The translations under genes were made by a program, and so were the position numbers. 64,000 nt of DNA, taken from NCBI GenBank assembly GCA_026120185.1, contig JANUWF010001497.1, positions 4,638,501-4,702,500 of the forward strand, read 5' to 3'. Under the pieces are notes generated by a model. That model made no database searches. It was not told the origin of the DNA and saw only the letters and a program-made list of their open reading frames with translations. The number at the start of each line of letters is the position of its first letter. The first letter of the stretch is position 1. Of this stretch, positions 24,593 through 38,461 are shown one piece after another. This DNA comes from Voacanga thouarsii. Lineage: Eukaryota; Streptophyta; Magnoliopsida; Gentianales; Apocynaceae.

Positions 24593-27500
24593 TGTAATAA
24601 CCCTGCACTATTACCTTTGATTGACTACTATTTGTAATAGGATAAGAATTTGTATCAATGTCCAAAACAAAAGTTAATCGGTGTAATAAGACGAATATTT
24701 TGGTATAATAATATTTTGTCGAGACCTGAATGTAATTATTGGATTTGTTCTACCCGTACCCTAAATCTTCAGAAGGCTACTATTATTAATAAAATAAGAA
24801 TTTGAGGGTATACTGAGAAGAAAAATTGATCAGTGCGATAAAACGTACGTTTTGGTGCCAATTATGTTATGCGGGTTATCGGGGCATTTTCGTCATTTTG
24901 ACTACGCCCGCGACTTTGACCACAAATTTGACCAAATTGAGAAATAATTGAAAATTTTAAGTATTACAAATGGATTCAGTGAAATTTTTGGAGTAGAATG
25001 GTGAAATAAAATATTTTTTTATTCCGGACCCGATATTGGTCATTTTTAAGGAAAATAGAAAATCGCGATTAAAAAATGTACGTGTGGAATTTTTGTGATT
25101 GGTGGATGAAAACAACTGTTAAAATATCATTTGGAGGAGTGAAATATTTATGGATTATGTAATTGAAAAAGTTTATTAAATAAACTTAAGAAATGATAAG
25201 GAAAATGGTAGAAAATTGAGAAAATGACGTGTAAAGTTAGCCACAATGTGTAACCAATTTGGTCACAATTTTAACTAGCAAATGGCAGTGGAAATGTTAT
25301 AAAAATAGCCAGATTTCGTGCAGCTATAAGGAAGGAAATAAAGAGAAAGGAAAAAGAAATCAAACAAGAGAAAAAAAAGGCTAGTGTGTGTTCTTGGTGT
25401 GTTAGGTGAAGTCTTAAGAGTTCTTGGAGCAAATTCACCTCAAATAGCCTCAAATACAAGGTAAAACCCTACCTTGATTGAATTAAAGTTGTTTTGGGGT
25501 GAATAATGATTATGTTGATGTGAACTTTAACATGAAAACATGAATTTCATGTCTTGATTTCGAATCAAAATTAGGGTTTGTAAACTTTTGTGTGTGAACC
25601 TTGTATATGCTTGTATATATGCCGAATGCCTAAGGGTATTTGAATGATATTTTGTGAGAGGAAGAACTACGTAATGATGGTGGTTTGAAGGGTAGTTTTT
25701 GGTGGAGGAAGAGATGATTAAAGTAGGGCAAAAAATGGAATTTACTTGGTTGGAAACAAATGGATTATATTAGCTTTGACTAGAAAAGATGAATTAGTGT
25801 TAAATAAGCTTGACTCTTGTGAGCTATTGGAATTTAAAAATTACAAAATTAAAGACGATCTGAAGGAATATTGAATGAATTAATGATTCCAAGATGTTAA
25901 AGACTAAAGGAGAACAAAGGAAAGATGAATAGAGGATTTAAACCAAAACTATTGGGGCTGTTTTTTCCCAGTAATGTATCACAAGAACTAGAACTCTGAA
26001 AAGAACTTATACAAAATTAAATTTAAGAGTCTCACGGTCGTTTTGGTATATCATAGAGCCAAATCAAAGTCATGGATTGAAAGTTATGTGCAAAACAAAA
26101 TCATGTGTCAAACAGAGAAATTCTAGAAATTTAGTTCGAAAATGGATGAGTTTAAGGATAAATAATTGTGTGATTTTGGATGAAATGAATGTGAATTATT
26201 AGGTGAATCCCTTGTATATGAAGGGAGAAAGAATGTGGAAAAAGGAAAATGAAATAATCGAACAACGACAAAAAAACGACGTAAACGTAAATTGAACGTT
26301 TTCTTTAACCGTCGGCCCCGTCAGCTAACCATCAGTTAAACGACGGTCAGACGTCGGCTACCCATCGGCTGGACGTCGGCTAGTCTTCAGCCGAACACAA
26401 TTTGACCAAAAATCAATGTTTGGTGTAGGTTTATCCATAAACGGCCAAAGAAATATTGAAAACGGTAGAAACGGTGGTTGAACGGCCGTAAACGGAAAGA
26501 GTTAGTTAGAACACAAGGTGAGTCCATTTTAATTTCTAAAACCTTTAGAAAGCTAGTGTGCTTCACTTTTCCATGAAATGCTATGTGTTATACCATTTTG
26601 GAAATCTCTGAATATATCTAAGGTTTATCTGAGCAAGAATTACTTTTATACTATTTTGGACTCGAATGAACTTCATATTTGGCTTGGAAACCTTAATGGA
26701 TGATTAAAGCATGAATTTTATGAATGTAGTCATTTGGATTAAATACTTGGGATTTTTAGAAAAGGGTAATTCTTGAAATCGGGTATTCATAAATTGATTG
26801 GAACGCCCTTATTGAAACGTTTTCTGGAAATGTGTTTGGAAACTTTAAATTTAATCCTTTTTTTGGAATTAGAAATATGAATTTCTTGAAATAAGTTCCT
26901 TTTGAAATCGAATATTTGGAAAATTATCCAAATATCCTTATTGAAATGTTTTATGAAAACTTTTAGAATCGGGTATTCGATAAATGACCGAAATATCCTT
27001 ATTGAAACTCTTGTAAATACTTTTCAAATTAGGTAAAGGTAAAATGACCCGAATACCCTCGAAAAGTCTTTTGGAACCAAACATGGGTAAAATGACCCGA
27101 ATGCCCTTAGAAATGACTTTTGTGATCAAGTACGGGCAAAATGACCCAAATACTCCTGGAAACTTATTTTGATATGTGAAAAGAACTTTTTAACCTGTTT
27201 TGACATGGTTTTAGAAAATGATCTCTCATAATGAGATTGACTTTTGAAAAACGACATTTTGATCTCAAAAAGTGTTTATTGGCCTGAAGTGCCAATAGAA
27301 TAAATTGATCGACTCTGCGGAGTCTATGTGAATGATGATCTGACTTGCAAGTCAATGGGATCAAATTCTGAAAAATGTTATTTTGCCACAAAAATGTTTG
27401 TTTTGAAAATCTTACGAGATCAGATAACCCTCTAACCTAATCAGTTAGAAGGAGTTGGTATTGGTAACGTTGAGTACTCAACAAGGACTCTAACTTTTGT

Positions 27501-28433
27501 ACTAGCCTACATTAGAGTTAGATCACCCTAGTAACCTGGCCTAATTTTAGGGATTATCTCACTCTGAACAGGATAATAGGACATTAAGATGAGTCATACG
27601 GTAAGTAAGGTTGGCATTGATAATGGTGAGTAAAAGGTTGGCATTGATACTGGTGAGTAACGTTGGTATTAGGATCCCTGACTTATGGTGAGTAAGGTTG
27701 GTATTGGGATCCCTGGGCCTACGGTGGTAAGAAAAACATTCTGAATTACTCGATAATGTACTTGTTTGCACTTACCCTTCCGACAATATACAATTGAGTA
27801 TTGTAGGCTTGTGTCCTTAGTACAATAAGATTGTAATGTCGAAGGTAAAGCCTTGTGAGCTTTGCACGCGGGCCAACCTTCTGTTGGAGAAATGCCTGTG
27901 ATTTGAAAACCGAGGCAATATTTTGAAACTGAAACACCATTTTCTAAAAATGATTGAGTTCTAAATAAACTCTCCTTTAAATATTTCTAGAATTGTTTCC
28001 AGTTGGAAAATGTATGGAAAATGAGATGCTTTCTCCACAAAAGTTTTATGTACTATGTTCTTTCATAAAACACTAGCACACACGAAACTCACTAGATAAT
28101 TTTTCACTTACACGTGTCTTTTATCTTACCTTCTTTGTTGGATTCGGAGTTATGCGGACCTACGAATAGAAGGACGATACCACAGTGACAGCAGTTTAGG
28201 TCCAAATGTTCCTCTTTTGATGATGCGCCTTATTACTGATGTGAAGTGGAAATTTTCATGTATGAGATTTTCTATTTTATATGTGTATATGACCATCAGT
28301 ATAAGTTGTTGTATGGATCTGGACCTTGTATACTCTATTGTTTTCGTTATAAAGATCCCTTGTCTAGAAAATTAGACGGGACGACACCCGGTATTGATAT
28401 GCTTCCGCTCTTACCTTTAGTAGGGGTGCTACA
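24593..28433 (+). repeat. 3' LTR of gypsy element
   Basis: A 3841-bp uninterrupted LTR from TGTAATAACC to GTGCTACA. It is colinear with the split 5' LTR and shows the empty sites for both copia insertions (GAATGAATTAATGATTCC near 25876; GATGAGTCATACGG near 27589). The internal repeat arrays of the 5' LTR recur at about 26310-26395, 26985-27150 and 27590-27720. ORFs inside it are chance. Confidence 0.93.
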
Positions 28434-28446
28434 CTTAAAGTTTTCA

Positions 28447-28558
28447 ACCTCGTGTCTACCAGACACAAGGTGTCATTTGTGTTACCTCGTGTCAAGTAGA
28501 CACGAGGTATGCCTATTTCTACAACCCATATAATTTAATACGCAAGTAGACACTAGGT
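28447..28558. repeat. Array of 25-bp palindromes, MULE A left end
   Basis: Three copies of a palindrome with arms ACCTCGTGTCT and AGACACGAGGT around a 3-base centre lie at 28447-28471, 28484-28508 and (left arm decayed) 28534-28558. A fourth copy, 5933-5957, lies on the far side of the gypsy insertion, about 110 bases away in the uninterrupted sequence. Spacing is 37 bases between the first two. Confidence 0.85.
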
Positions 28559-28565
28559 ATGTACC

Positions 28566-29503
28566 CGAGTTTTTTTTTTTTTTTTTTTACCAGACGCCAT
28601 CCATCAATTAAAAAAAAAATTACAGTTTATTAAATTTCTAAATAATTTTAATTCTCAATTAATTGTAAAATTAAGTCTTAATTTATTTTTATTTTCAAAA
28701 ATTGGCAACAATTTTTAATTTTTTATTAATTTAATTTTTATTTATCTTTAATCATTTAAACATAATTTTTTTTAAACAATAATTTACTATTTTTGTAATT
28801 CCTTTAAATTTAATTCTAACTTTTAGAGTTTAATTAATTAATTTGGATACTAAAATTTAATTGACTATAATTTCATTTATTATAATACCATTTCTATATA
28901 CAACTTAGAGTTAGAATTATTTATATTTGTAATAACTAAAAATATGACTTTAAAATATTATGAAATAATCTTGAGGAACACGACTCATTTACCAACGCCA
29001 ATGCATAATTAATTTTTTAAGTAATAAAAATTTCTATATAAAACTTAAAAATGTTACTTGTAATTTTTTGATATTTAAATTATAACACTTTTTGATTTAA
29101 AGTATAATTTATAATATTTAATTATAATTTATTATAAGTAATAATTATTTGAAAAAATATAAAAATTTTAAATGTGGGGTATCTAAATTTAATTCGAGTA
29201 ATCTATATTTTAACCGAATTCGAATAATTGCGAAAAAATTTAAATTTTTTCATTAATTTTATCTTTAACAATTAAATATATATTTTCAAAACCCCATTAA
29301 ATTTGAATAATAGTGAATAATTAAATATGGGTATTAATTAATATTAAATATTTTAGTAAATAATAGTTAAATATTTCATGTATATTTAAATGATTTTTTA
29401 TTTTAAAAATAATTTGAAAATAAAATATTATATTTAATTTAAGACTACATATAAAAAATATTTGTAATTAGTTTTAAATCTCAATTATGTACATCTAAAA
29501 TCA
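28566..29503. other. AT-rich 3' region of MULE A
   Basis: Very AT-rich DNA between the terminal palindromes and the PMD stop codon. No gene is supported. MULE B has a matching AT-rich stretch at 50322-50880. Confidence 0.6.
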
Positions 29504-31798
29504 TCAAAACGAAGTATGAAAACTAGTCTCACAATGAATTCCTCGACGGTGTCTCGGAGATTGAACTCGTCTTGGAGGTTGTGCTTCAGGCTGTCCCTCA
29601 TCTTATTCTTATGTAGTATATGACAAATTTACATCCTCCTTAGATTGCATATACTATCTCCAAGACGGTTCAGTGGATGTACTAGCAGTAAACTCGCCAG
29701 TCGAAGATGCGTACCTAGGATCAAAAATTAGGTATTGCAAAGTTAAAAAATCATCAGGATTATCTTCAATCGCTGTACCTGGGACATAATTAGATACAAC
29801 CACTGGAACTGGGATATAGTCATCATCAACCACTGCATGAGTACCTGGCACATAAATATCTTCATCTTCATGTACAAGTGAGTAGTACTGCTGCAGGGAA
29901 ACTTTCTCAATCGCAGCACGCCCATGTGTCCGTCTACCGCCCCGCCGAATTGGTGGTACTTGTCGAGGAACTTCTTGCAGTATCAGTAGTATCGGATCAA
30001 AAGCGTACGATTATTTGGATAGCTCATACGGCATTCGATTTAGACGATCTGCTTCGCCACCAGTAGTCAAAATATGCCTGGCAATATTTGATATTCTTCC
30101 ATCTGCTTGTTGCACATACGATACATCATCATGTTAAGATGCTTCATTGCCTATGTACAATATTTGGTACAGCGCGTTGACCTGCATATGTATTTTTATG
30201 AATATCACTAAAATTTTAAATAACTTAGATTCTATATATGCTTACATGAACGAGAAAAAAATTACTTACATATACTTCAACTACTAAACTACTAGATTAG
30301 TAATTCATAGGATTCGGTTATTGTATGGTAGGATTTCTAATTAATCGTCGTGTGCAAGTCCAACACCACACAAAATAATCAGGTGAAACAATAGCTTACC
30401 TAAAAGTGGGTTGTCTTATTAGAATATATGCATGTCGGTTGATTCAATTAGCACAGTGCAGTGCATCAACCTTATCCCACCCAGCACCAGTAGTCTATAG
30501 GTCACGCTGATGCAAATTTGAACCCGTGTCAATAGCCTCAGGAATCATTTGCAACAATCCAAATTGTCTCTTAACTCGATCAAGGTACTGTAGCTCAATC
30601 GTCTCCCAACACAGTAGAGATGTGATAGACATCTAGATTGGTTACCCATGCATACAATACGGAGGTAGAGATGCTAACATTTCTCATCAAAAGATTGCCA
30701 AATAAACTGCAGAAATAAACGAATTCAACATCAAATAAGAAATAAGAAATAATTTTATTAGACATTCGATTGCAAATTCATCGTAGTAATACATACATGA
30801 TTATATCGTATCTGATCCAACTGATCTCTGTACACAATCAACACATATGTTAGGGTGTGTAAAAGTTCCATGGACTCTACCATACTGATCCTCTAGGCAT
30901 ATTCAGGCCAATTTCCCTTACTGGGCGTACTCTATTTGGTCTAATAGTAGGAATGTGCTCCCAAACTCATAACTATTCCAAAAGAAATAATAATATTAGA
31001 AAAATATTTCATGATTTAAATATAGTTAATTTAATTTTGAATTTTATTTCGTACCTGAATTAATAGAAGTAGACTACTGATCTAATGCACCGTATAAACA
31101 GTGCATTGCATATATAACAATACAAATGAGCTAATGCTACACTTTCCCAACTCAATGTGCCAACCAACTCAAGATTACATATATATCTAAGGAAGCATAG
31201 ATGAACTCGGTTCCCGGATTTGTCTGAGAATAGAAATTCACCAAGAAGTTGCATAATGCGACACCTTACATGTTATGCAACCATATCCAGAGTCGTGTGT
31301 GCTGAGAGAGGTTGAGCTAGGGTTCTCTTGAGTGAGCTTAACTTCAAACGAGATCTATCTAGGTCTGTACCTATAGGGCGAAAATCAAGGAGCGTGTCGC
31401 ATAGGTCTAACAGCTATGCCTACGGACAGTTGAACCCATGACCAATGATTAGATCACTCTCCACATGTAATCTAAAAAGAACCTCTACATCTTGTAATGT
31501 AATAATGGTCTCTCCAATTTTAAGGTGGAACGTGTGTGTTTTCTGGAGCCATCTTTCCACCAACACTGTAATTAGGGAATGATCAATCTTTACGTAGGGC
31601 AACTACATCCATAAATTGCTCAACTCGGGGATCAAATGGTCGAGTAACCCAAAAAGCGTTGTCATTGTGCTTTACAATGAGGACAGTATCTTCCAACTAT
31701 CTTGCCCAAATATGTATCGATCTATGTCTACGCTGCAGGGTCAACAAGTCCGTAATAATAGGGTCGGGATCAACTCCGTCTTGTGTAGGGTCGTACAT
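29504..31798 (-). pseudogene. Plant mobile domain (PMD, MAIN/MAIL1-like) gene of MULE A
   Basis: The minus strand encodes a decayed multi-exon PMD protein. The start at 31798 reads MYDPTQDGVDPDPI, then LTLQRRHRSIHIW. After a gap (the WFVGIIR-type segment is deleted or shifted near 31610) it continues VKIDHSLITVLVERW, KTHTFHLKIGETIITLQDVEVLF and FLFSDKSGNRVHLCFLRYI. Later exons (about 30850-30120) carry PMD segments, and the last exon ends in a Gln/Pro/Arg-rich tail at 29504. It is homologous throughout to the MULE B gene. PMD proteins are known in plant silencing and genome stability, and in transposons. Several stops make this copy non-functional. Confidence 0.8.
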
Positions 31799-32018
31799 GG
31801 TGTCCTAAAACAAGAAAATACATTTGTAATTTATTATTAAACAAAATAAAGTGAAAATATCAGCATAAGACACAATCATAATACTACAAAATTTGTAAAC
31901 ATATGTGATGAAAAGTATTAACACACATAAGTACGATTTGATATAACATATCAAAGAAGAAAAATTATATCAGTCCTATGATTGTTGGTTAAGATAAAAT
32001 ATGTAAATTATTTTAACA
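31799..32018. other. Spacer between transposase and PMD gene, MULE A
   Basis: About 220 AT-rich bases separate the transposase stop from the PMD start on the minus strand, much like the 234-base spacer in MULE B. It may be an intron or an independent promoter region. Confidence 0.5.
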
Positions 32019-34800
32019 TTAATCTACAACATTGTGGGTGCAATTCCTCCTATTATGTCTGTTGCGATGGCATAACTCACATCAATGAGGTGAATCAAGA
32101 TTATGTTCAACCATTTCATTTCGAATACGTGTCGTCCGATTTCGATTGGCTCGACGATTCTTCAAACGGTGAGCGAACGGTGCTAAAATAAAATCAGGAT
32201 TGCGCCAATAATCCTCATGTGGAATGGGTCTGAATTATGCCATATACAACAACCTGTAAGACATTGTTGTGTTTTTCGATTACACGAGATCTCCAGGGTT
32301 TAGCCCCAGTTGCTAACATTCTGCAAATACGTGCGAATAAAGAATTCCATATATTTTCCATTTGCAGCAACTACATGTCCTGGTACCAACATTAATCTCA
32401 CAAGAATTATTTCCCTTCCCATGCTCACGATGTGCTGACACAACACTGAAAATACCCCGATCCTATTTAAAAGTCAGCATACGGTATCTCATTTTTCACA
32501 AACTTTGCATATATCTTCGAAGAAAAGTGATACCTACAATGATTAGCCTTCTATCTATGATCGTTGAAATATTTGACCATTTTTTTGAAGGAAGACTCAA
32601 CAATAACCTTGATGGACAGGGCATGTATGCCTTTAACGACACTATTGAATGACTCAATCAAATTAGTTGTCATATTACCCCTCCTATGGCCACTATCATA
32701 AACAAGTGTCCATTACTCCTTCGGAATCAAATCCAACCACGCTTTTGTTTGGGGGTTCAACATACTAATTTCTTCTATAATTTGTAAAAATTTTTGCGTC
32801 ATACTTTGATCCCCAACTATATACATTAACTTCTTCAACTCATGATTCCTAAACTTTATATTGAAGTTGCTTTGGATGTGTCTAAGACAAAATATGTGCA
32901 CAGCCATTAGCTCTTGCCACCCGGATAGTCGATGAATGGCATTCACTATCCCAACGTATATGTCGGATATTAAATAAATTCTTCAATCCTTTAGTACATG
33001 CGCTCTGAGTAACAACAAAAACTAACCCCAACTATCATTAATTTCTTCGTCAACGACTACAAAAGTAAGAGGTAATATATAATTGTTGGCATCTTAACCA
33101 ACTGTTGTTAAGAGTTTTCCTTTATATATGCCCTAAGAAATGTCCTGTCATTGCTGATCACCAGTTTCATGTAAACAAACGCATTAATGCATGGCTTGAA
33201 TATCCAAAAAATATATCTAAATGTCTTTGCACCATTGTTGTCCATAAGTAAGAAATGTCATGCCACGACAGTGCCTAGATTAGCATCTTGTAAGGCTTAC
33301 ATATACCGTGGCAATTTTGCGAATAAAGAAAGCCAGTCTCCATAAATCATCTGATTCATCTCCATAGCATGCACATGTATGTTCCATCCTTTTTTGTTAG
33401 ACGGAATGAAATGCAATGTGTCGTGGATATGGTTGTTTATCTCGTTGACTATAATTTTCGGATTATTGTGAATCATTGACAAAATATGCTTCACCATAAA
33501 TTTTGTGCTCATATCGCGTGGTTGCCGTCTATTGTTCAAACTAAACAAATGTGCTCTCCATGCCATCGAGTAATTTGCCACATACCACAACCTTTTTTCT
33601 TTCACGCATGGATTCATCAATAACAGGGATGTTGGGAAGTTAAATTTTTATACTCGGTAACCCATGATGCGGCTTTGCTTTCTTGTACTATAAATTCACA
33701 ACTCAACCTAACAGACCACGATCGAATTGTCCAAAGTAACTCATCCTTATTTCTGAACCATATGTCAATCCTCAAGTCATTATTAAATTCTAACAATAAA
33801 TCCTTCCTACTGCTAACCCATCGCCGTTCCATTCGATTCATTTTCTATTTCTTGAGAAGTAACCAATCTGTCAAGATAGATTGAATACGGTGGATTATAC
33901 AATCGGCCTGGTTCAATGAGTGTATTAGCAGGTTATTGTATTACAAAAGGACCGGGAACTTGTTCTCCAACATCACCATCTCCCTCGTCCTCGTCGGGGG
34001 TATCTTCTGCATCAGGTCCATTAATTTTCGATGTTAGTCCTAAACTATCCACGGTCGCCTCTGGAACACCTACCCAATTAGGTTCTCGAACAACCCACTC
34101 ATCGACTGGGGTTATATCTAATAGAACACCTATTTCTGCAGTTGAAAACAACAGCATGTTGGGCTGTGTTTGCTTAGGTTGAACATCGACATGAAGTGGA
34201 GGCGTAACAAACCCCATCGAAGTTGATAGGTATTGATTGCTTGGTCCATCAACTAGGGTATCCAGAATTGCCGTAGTATAAAGGGATTGAAAATTGTCAG
34301 TTAAGAGATGTCCGGGATTACTGGCGTAAACAGCTGTAGGTACATTTAAATCAACATTAGCCATGTTCACTAGAGTAGCTGAATTCATTAATTTAGTGAA
34401 GGACTCAGTAATAGGAGTGAGGCTGTGTTGTTCTAGAAGATTGTAGCTGTTGCATTTTGAATACGTACGATCCCATGATGAACAAACAGATCAATTGGTT
34501 ATCATTTCACGGTGGATGCATAGTACCACAAGCTTTCCGTATCTTCATCGTTTGTTATGGAAGTTGTTGTAGACTTTATTGCAACACTAATAATAATATA
34601 TTCTCTCGTTATTTGCAACTGAATAGTAGACATGTCAAATCCACCAGGTGTACATATTTTGCTAACTAAATCGAGGTGACTAACACGATTTTTAACAATC
34701 AACGCCTTGCGACATGGACCGTTAAAAAAAATCGTCGTTTGAGGTGCATGTAATCTCACAATCCAAATACAACCGTAATCTAACAGGTTGTTCTAGTAAC
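32019..34800 (-). pseudogene. MuDR-type transposase of MULE A
   Basis: Frames on the minus strand give, in order, an N-terminal region (34759-34502; NRVSHLDLVSKIC, ITNDEDTESLWYY) and an acidic linker (34388-33933). The MuDR DNA-binding domain follows (33841-33617; LRIDIWFRNKDELLWTIRSWSVRL), then the helix region (MAKHILSMIHNNPKI-like), the MULE catalytic domain and a C-terminal CCHC zinc knuckle (CELCHRNRHNRRNC, 32040-32081, all four ligands kept). The first catalytic Asp is in SNDRTFL (Gly lost) and the Glu in NLIESFNSV. Many stops and frameshifts occur. Compare the less damaged MULE B copy. Confidence 0.85.
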
Positions 34801-35668
34801 ATCGTGCCTAAACAAACAATGCAAAAGAATTTTTCTATCAAAAAAAAAAAAAAATTAAGTACACCGCAACTTTGAATTACTATATAAAACCAATATCATC
34901 ATTCTTCAGCACAAATCAACCCAAAACAACACAATGTGCTATACAATGTAATATCAAACAAATCAATTAATCGGCACAAATAATAAAAAACTAAATATCA
35001 AACAAAATATAATGATTTTTTATTATGAACGCGAAATTATGTTAATCCAAATATTTATTTTTCAAATGTATAATATGTATGAAGTATTTCATATAATATT
35101 TTGGATTTTTTTATATCTAGATAAAGATAAAAAAGATATTTTGTTTAATTTTTTTATATATTTTGGATTAATTTATATTTTTGTAATTTTTTATATTTTT
35201 TTAATTCTAATCAATCAAAATTTCAATTTAATATTTTCACTTAATTCACATTGCTATTCAAAGATAATTTAAGTCCTCCATTTTAATAAAAGATAAAATT
35301 TTAATTCCTATATTTTTCACATTTTAAATTTATTTTGTATTTGGAAAAAAAATGAGGATGTACTTAGATTGAGATTCTTTCGTTAAAAAAAAAAAAAACT
35401 ATGCTTTTTTATTTTAACAAAAATTATCTTTAATGCCAAATAAATTTTAATTGTGAAATATTAATAATTATATTATACGCTCTAAATATTAATTACTCAA
35501 AATTTTGAATTAATTAATTAAAAAGAACTAAAAATTTTTAAGTTAAAATAAAATAAAAATATCGTTTCAAATATATGATTTTAAAATTTATATTTAAAAA
35601 ATTGAAAGTAAAATGATAATTTAAATCAATTAAGCAAATAAAAAATTTGTTCTGAATCTTTGAAGATA

Positions 35669-35710
<42 letters not shown>

Positions 35711-36491
35711 TTAAGTCAAATAAAATAAAAAATATTTTTTTCAAATAATTGAGATTTAAAATTATTTGTAATTAAAATTAACACTTGAAATTAAATGAAA
35801 AATAAAATTTTATTTTCAAATCAAATTTTTAAAAATTCAAAGAAAATACGCAAATTTTCATAAAATATTCAAAAATTCTTCAAACTATTAGTCACTAAAA
35901 TATAAATTATTATTTCCATCTTTTCTTTGATTTTTCACCTATTATTTGAATTTAATTAAAATATAAATTATTTGAATTAAAATATAAGGAGATTATAAAT
36001 TTAGATATATATTATTTATTAAAATAAAACTTTTTTTGTTTAATTATTTTATCTTCAATCTTTTAAATATATATTTTAACAATCATATATTTTAAATGAT
36101 ATTTTTTATTTCTATTTTAATTTAAAATTTTTAGTTCACTTTAATTAATTAATTAAAAAACTTGCATAATTTTAATGAACAAAATAGAAATAAAAAATAT
36201 CATTTCAAATTTATGATGTTTAACTCTATGTTTAAAAAATTAAAGATAAATAAAAATTTAAACTAATTAAAAATAAAATTATTGTGAACTGAAACATAAA
36301 AATTTAAGTCAAATAAAATTAAAAAAAAATTATTTTTACAAATAATTGAGATTTAAAATTATTTGGAATTAAAAATTAAAAATTGAAATTAAATAAAAAT
36401 TATTTTCAATTTTAAAAAAAAATAGAATAAAGTTAAATAAAATTTTAAATTAAAAAATAAAAATTTGCTAAACGTTTGCTGACATTTGCTA
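34801..36491. other. AT-rich leader/intron of MULE A
   Basis: Extremely AT-rich DNA with long A/T runs and a TAA trinucleotide microsatellite at about 35671-35709. No gene is supported; the ORFs here are low complexity. By analogy with MULE B (43560-45000) this is probably a long intron upstream of the first large transposase exon. Confidence 0.55.
35671..35709. repeat. (TAA)n microsatellite
   Basis: About 13 uninterrupted TAA/ATA trinucleotide repeats. Confidence 0.9.
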
Positions 36492-38376
36492 TGTGAAACC
36501 CCACCTAAAGCCAACCTTAGAGTAAGGAAGTCGGGATGCATATCATATTTTCTTGCATGCATAAATATATTTTGAAATGATTTTATGTGCTTTAGAATTA
36601 TAATTTATAGTCTAAAAGGCTTAGTTGTGCTTATTGAGTAGGAATGGTAAAATGGTAATTTTTCTTGAGGTCAAAATAGGGAGATAGCTTGAGGATTTAA
36701 TAGGAATAATATTTGGGAGAAAAAATAAAAACAAGAGTCATTGTGAGTTAGTGGTTAGAGCTTTGGAAATAATCTCTAAGGTCTTAAATTCAAATCCCAT
36801 CATTTAAGTTTTTGCTACGATTATTTCTTTTTGGATTGAATTTTTCGTCCCTTGCATTCCATAAGTAGAAATAGGAGTGTTGTCCTAGGGAAGACATGAA
36901 GGGAATGTCCTAATCCTATTCTTATGCCCTACAAGAATTCTTAAGGGATTCATAGCCCTTTATTCCCTAACTTACCTTAAATCCTTTACTAATTAAGTTT
37001 GTACAACTCATCCAAATCCATATTTTAATTCCAGAAAATTCAACAAGGTTTATTGACCTTGGAATTTCAAAAATAGCTCCTAGAAGATTGAGTTTTGACT
37101 GAAAATATGGAGGGAGTTAAGGAAGGTTCCCAAAAGAATTAATCTCCATGGTTGAATCTTCAAACTCCACTCCTTAGTATTCATCTTCTTCATGGAAGGA
37201 ATCTGAAAATTTTCCAGGTTCTTGGACAGTTTAGCCTTCGAAAACTTCAACCATTTTCCTTACTCAAATGCTGCCAGAAAAATAACCAACTTGTTCAGCT
37301 TGAAGACTGAAATCCTTTGCCAAAAATTGGACTGCACAAAGCTATGCAAACCAGGAAAAAAAAATTCTGGACAGCTTTAATGTTTAGCAGTCCAAAAATA
37401 AGCTGTTTCTTATACCCTTCAAACCAGTGGATTACCTCTGCCTTTCCTCCATAAAGAAGACTAGAAACCAGCCTTAAAGAACTCTCCTATACCTCTCCAA
37501 ACTCTCTGCAAATCGGTTAGAGCATTGCAGAAAAAAAAAACTGCACAAAAAAATTCCAACAAGCAATTCGAATATCAAATCAGAAAATTCCAGCCTTGCT
37601 CTCTCTTCAAGCCTTGTCCGAAAATCACCTCAAACTTCTGTAAAGTTAACCTTAGTTAGCTATGAACTGAACTCCATTACCCTCCTCCACTGACCTGCAC
37701 GATTGGACTCCACAGCCACTCCTTAAATTCCTCCTTCAATTACTCAAATCAAGCTTTCAATTGAAGTTCAAAATTCCAGCAATTGCTCCATGAAAACTCC
37801 CTTGGATTAAGCTTCAAACAACCAGAAATTCTCCCACCATTGCACTCAGAATTTTAGCCAACCTATAGCTCCTTCAACCCTCGTTCATTTCAGCAAAACC
37901 AGTCGGCCATTGTAGCTTCCAAGAACCTCCATCAATCAAACCACATTACCATATCTTCTACCTTAAAACACTACATGAATTACTCCATTTGAAATTCAAA
38001 CAACCAGATTTTCCTCTTCTCCCTAATCTGAAAATAAAATCACAAGAATCCTTCAATCATTTGGCCAAATCCCTTCAGCATTTCGTTCAGCTTTCTCTCC
38101 AATTCTCTTCATTTCTCCAAGAACACCAAGAACACACACTACCTTTCTTCAAGTCTAAGACCACTCTAAACACCTCCAAACCCTTCCAAAAACTCCAAAT
38201 CATTCCTACTCACTCCTTAGAGTCCATTTCTGGATTTTATATCATTAAATATTGAAAACAAAAATCTGCTATCGGATCAAAGACCAGAATTTTTCTTGAA
38301 GTCTCAAGAATACTATCAAGGTAACCAAGAACGATTTTGTTCATCTTCTTTCCCTTCAATCTTTAACATGATATAC

Positions 38377-38461
<85 letters not shown>

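Larger units (their letters stand above)
6035..28433 (+). mobile_element. Ty3/gypsy chromovirus-like retrotransposon with nested insertions
   Basis: The complete outline of one element is visible. A 5' LTR starts TGTAATA at 6035 and ends in CA at 20313. A 3' LTR runs 24593-28433 and ends GTGCTACA. Perfect 5-bp target duplications CTTAA lie at 6030-6034 and 28434-28438. The long LTRs (3.8 kb), a decayed initiator-Met-type primer site, pol order and a chromodomain-like C-terminus suggest a Tekay/Del-type chromovirus (inference). In one hand-aligned ~90-base stretch the LTRs differ at about 7 positions, so the insertion is old. All frames are broken. Confidence 0.93.

Noticed and set aside
5933..28558. 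Palindromes as a CRISPR array or bacterial terminators
   Set aside because: The units are themselves palindromic, without unique spacers of constant length or cas genes, and the DNA is plant nuclear.
34801..36491. Possible centromere-type AT repeat
   Set aside because: AT-rich but without a regular tandem register; better explained as MULE leader or intron.
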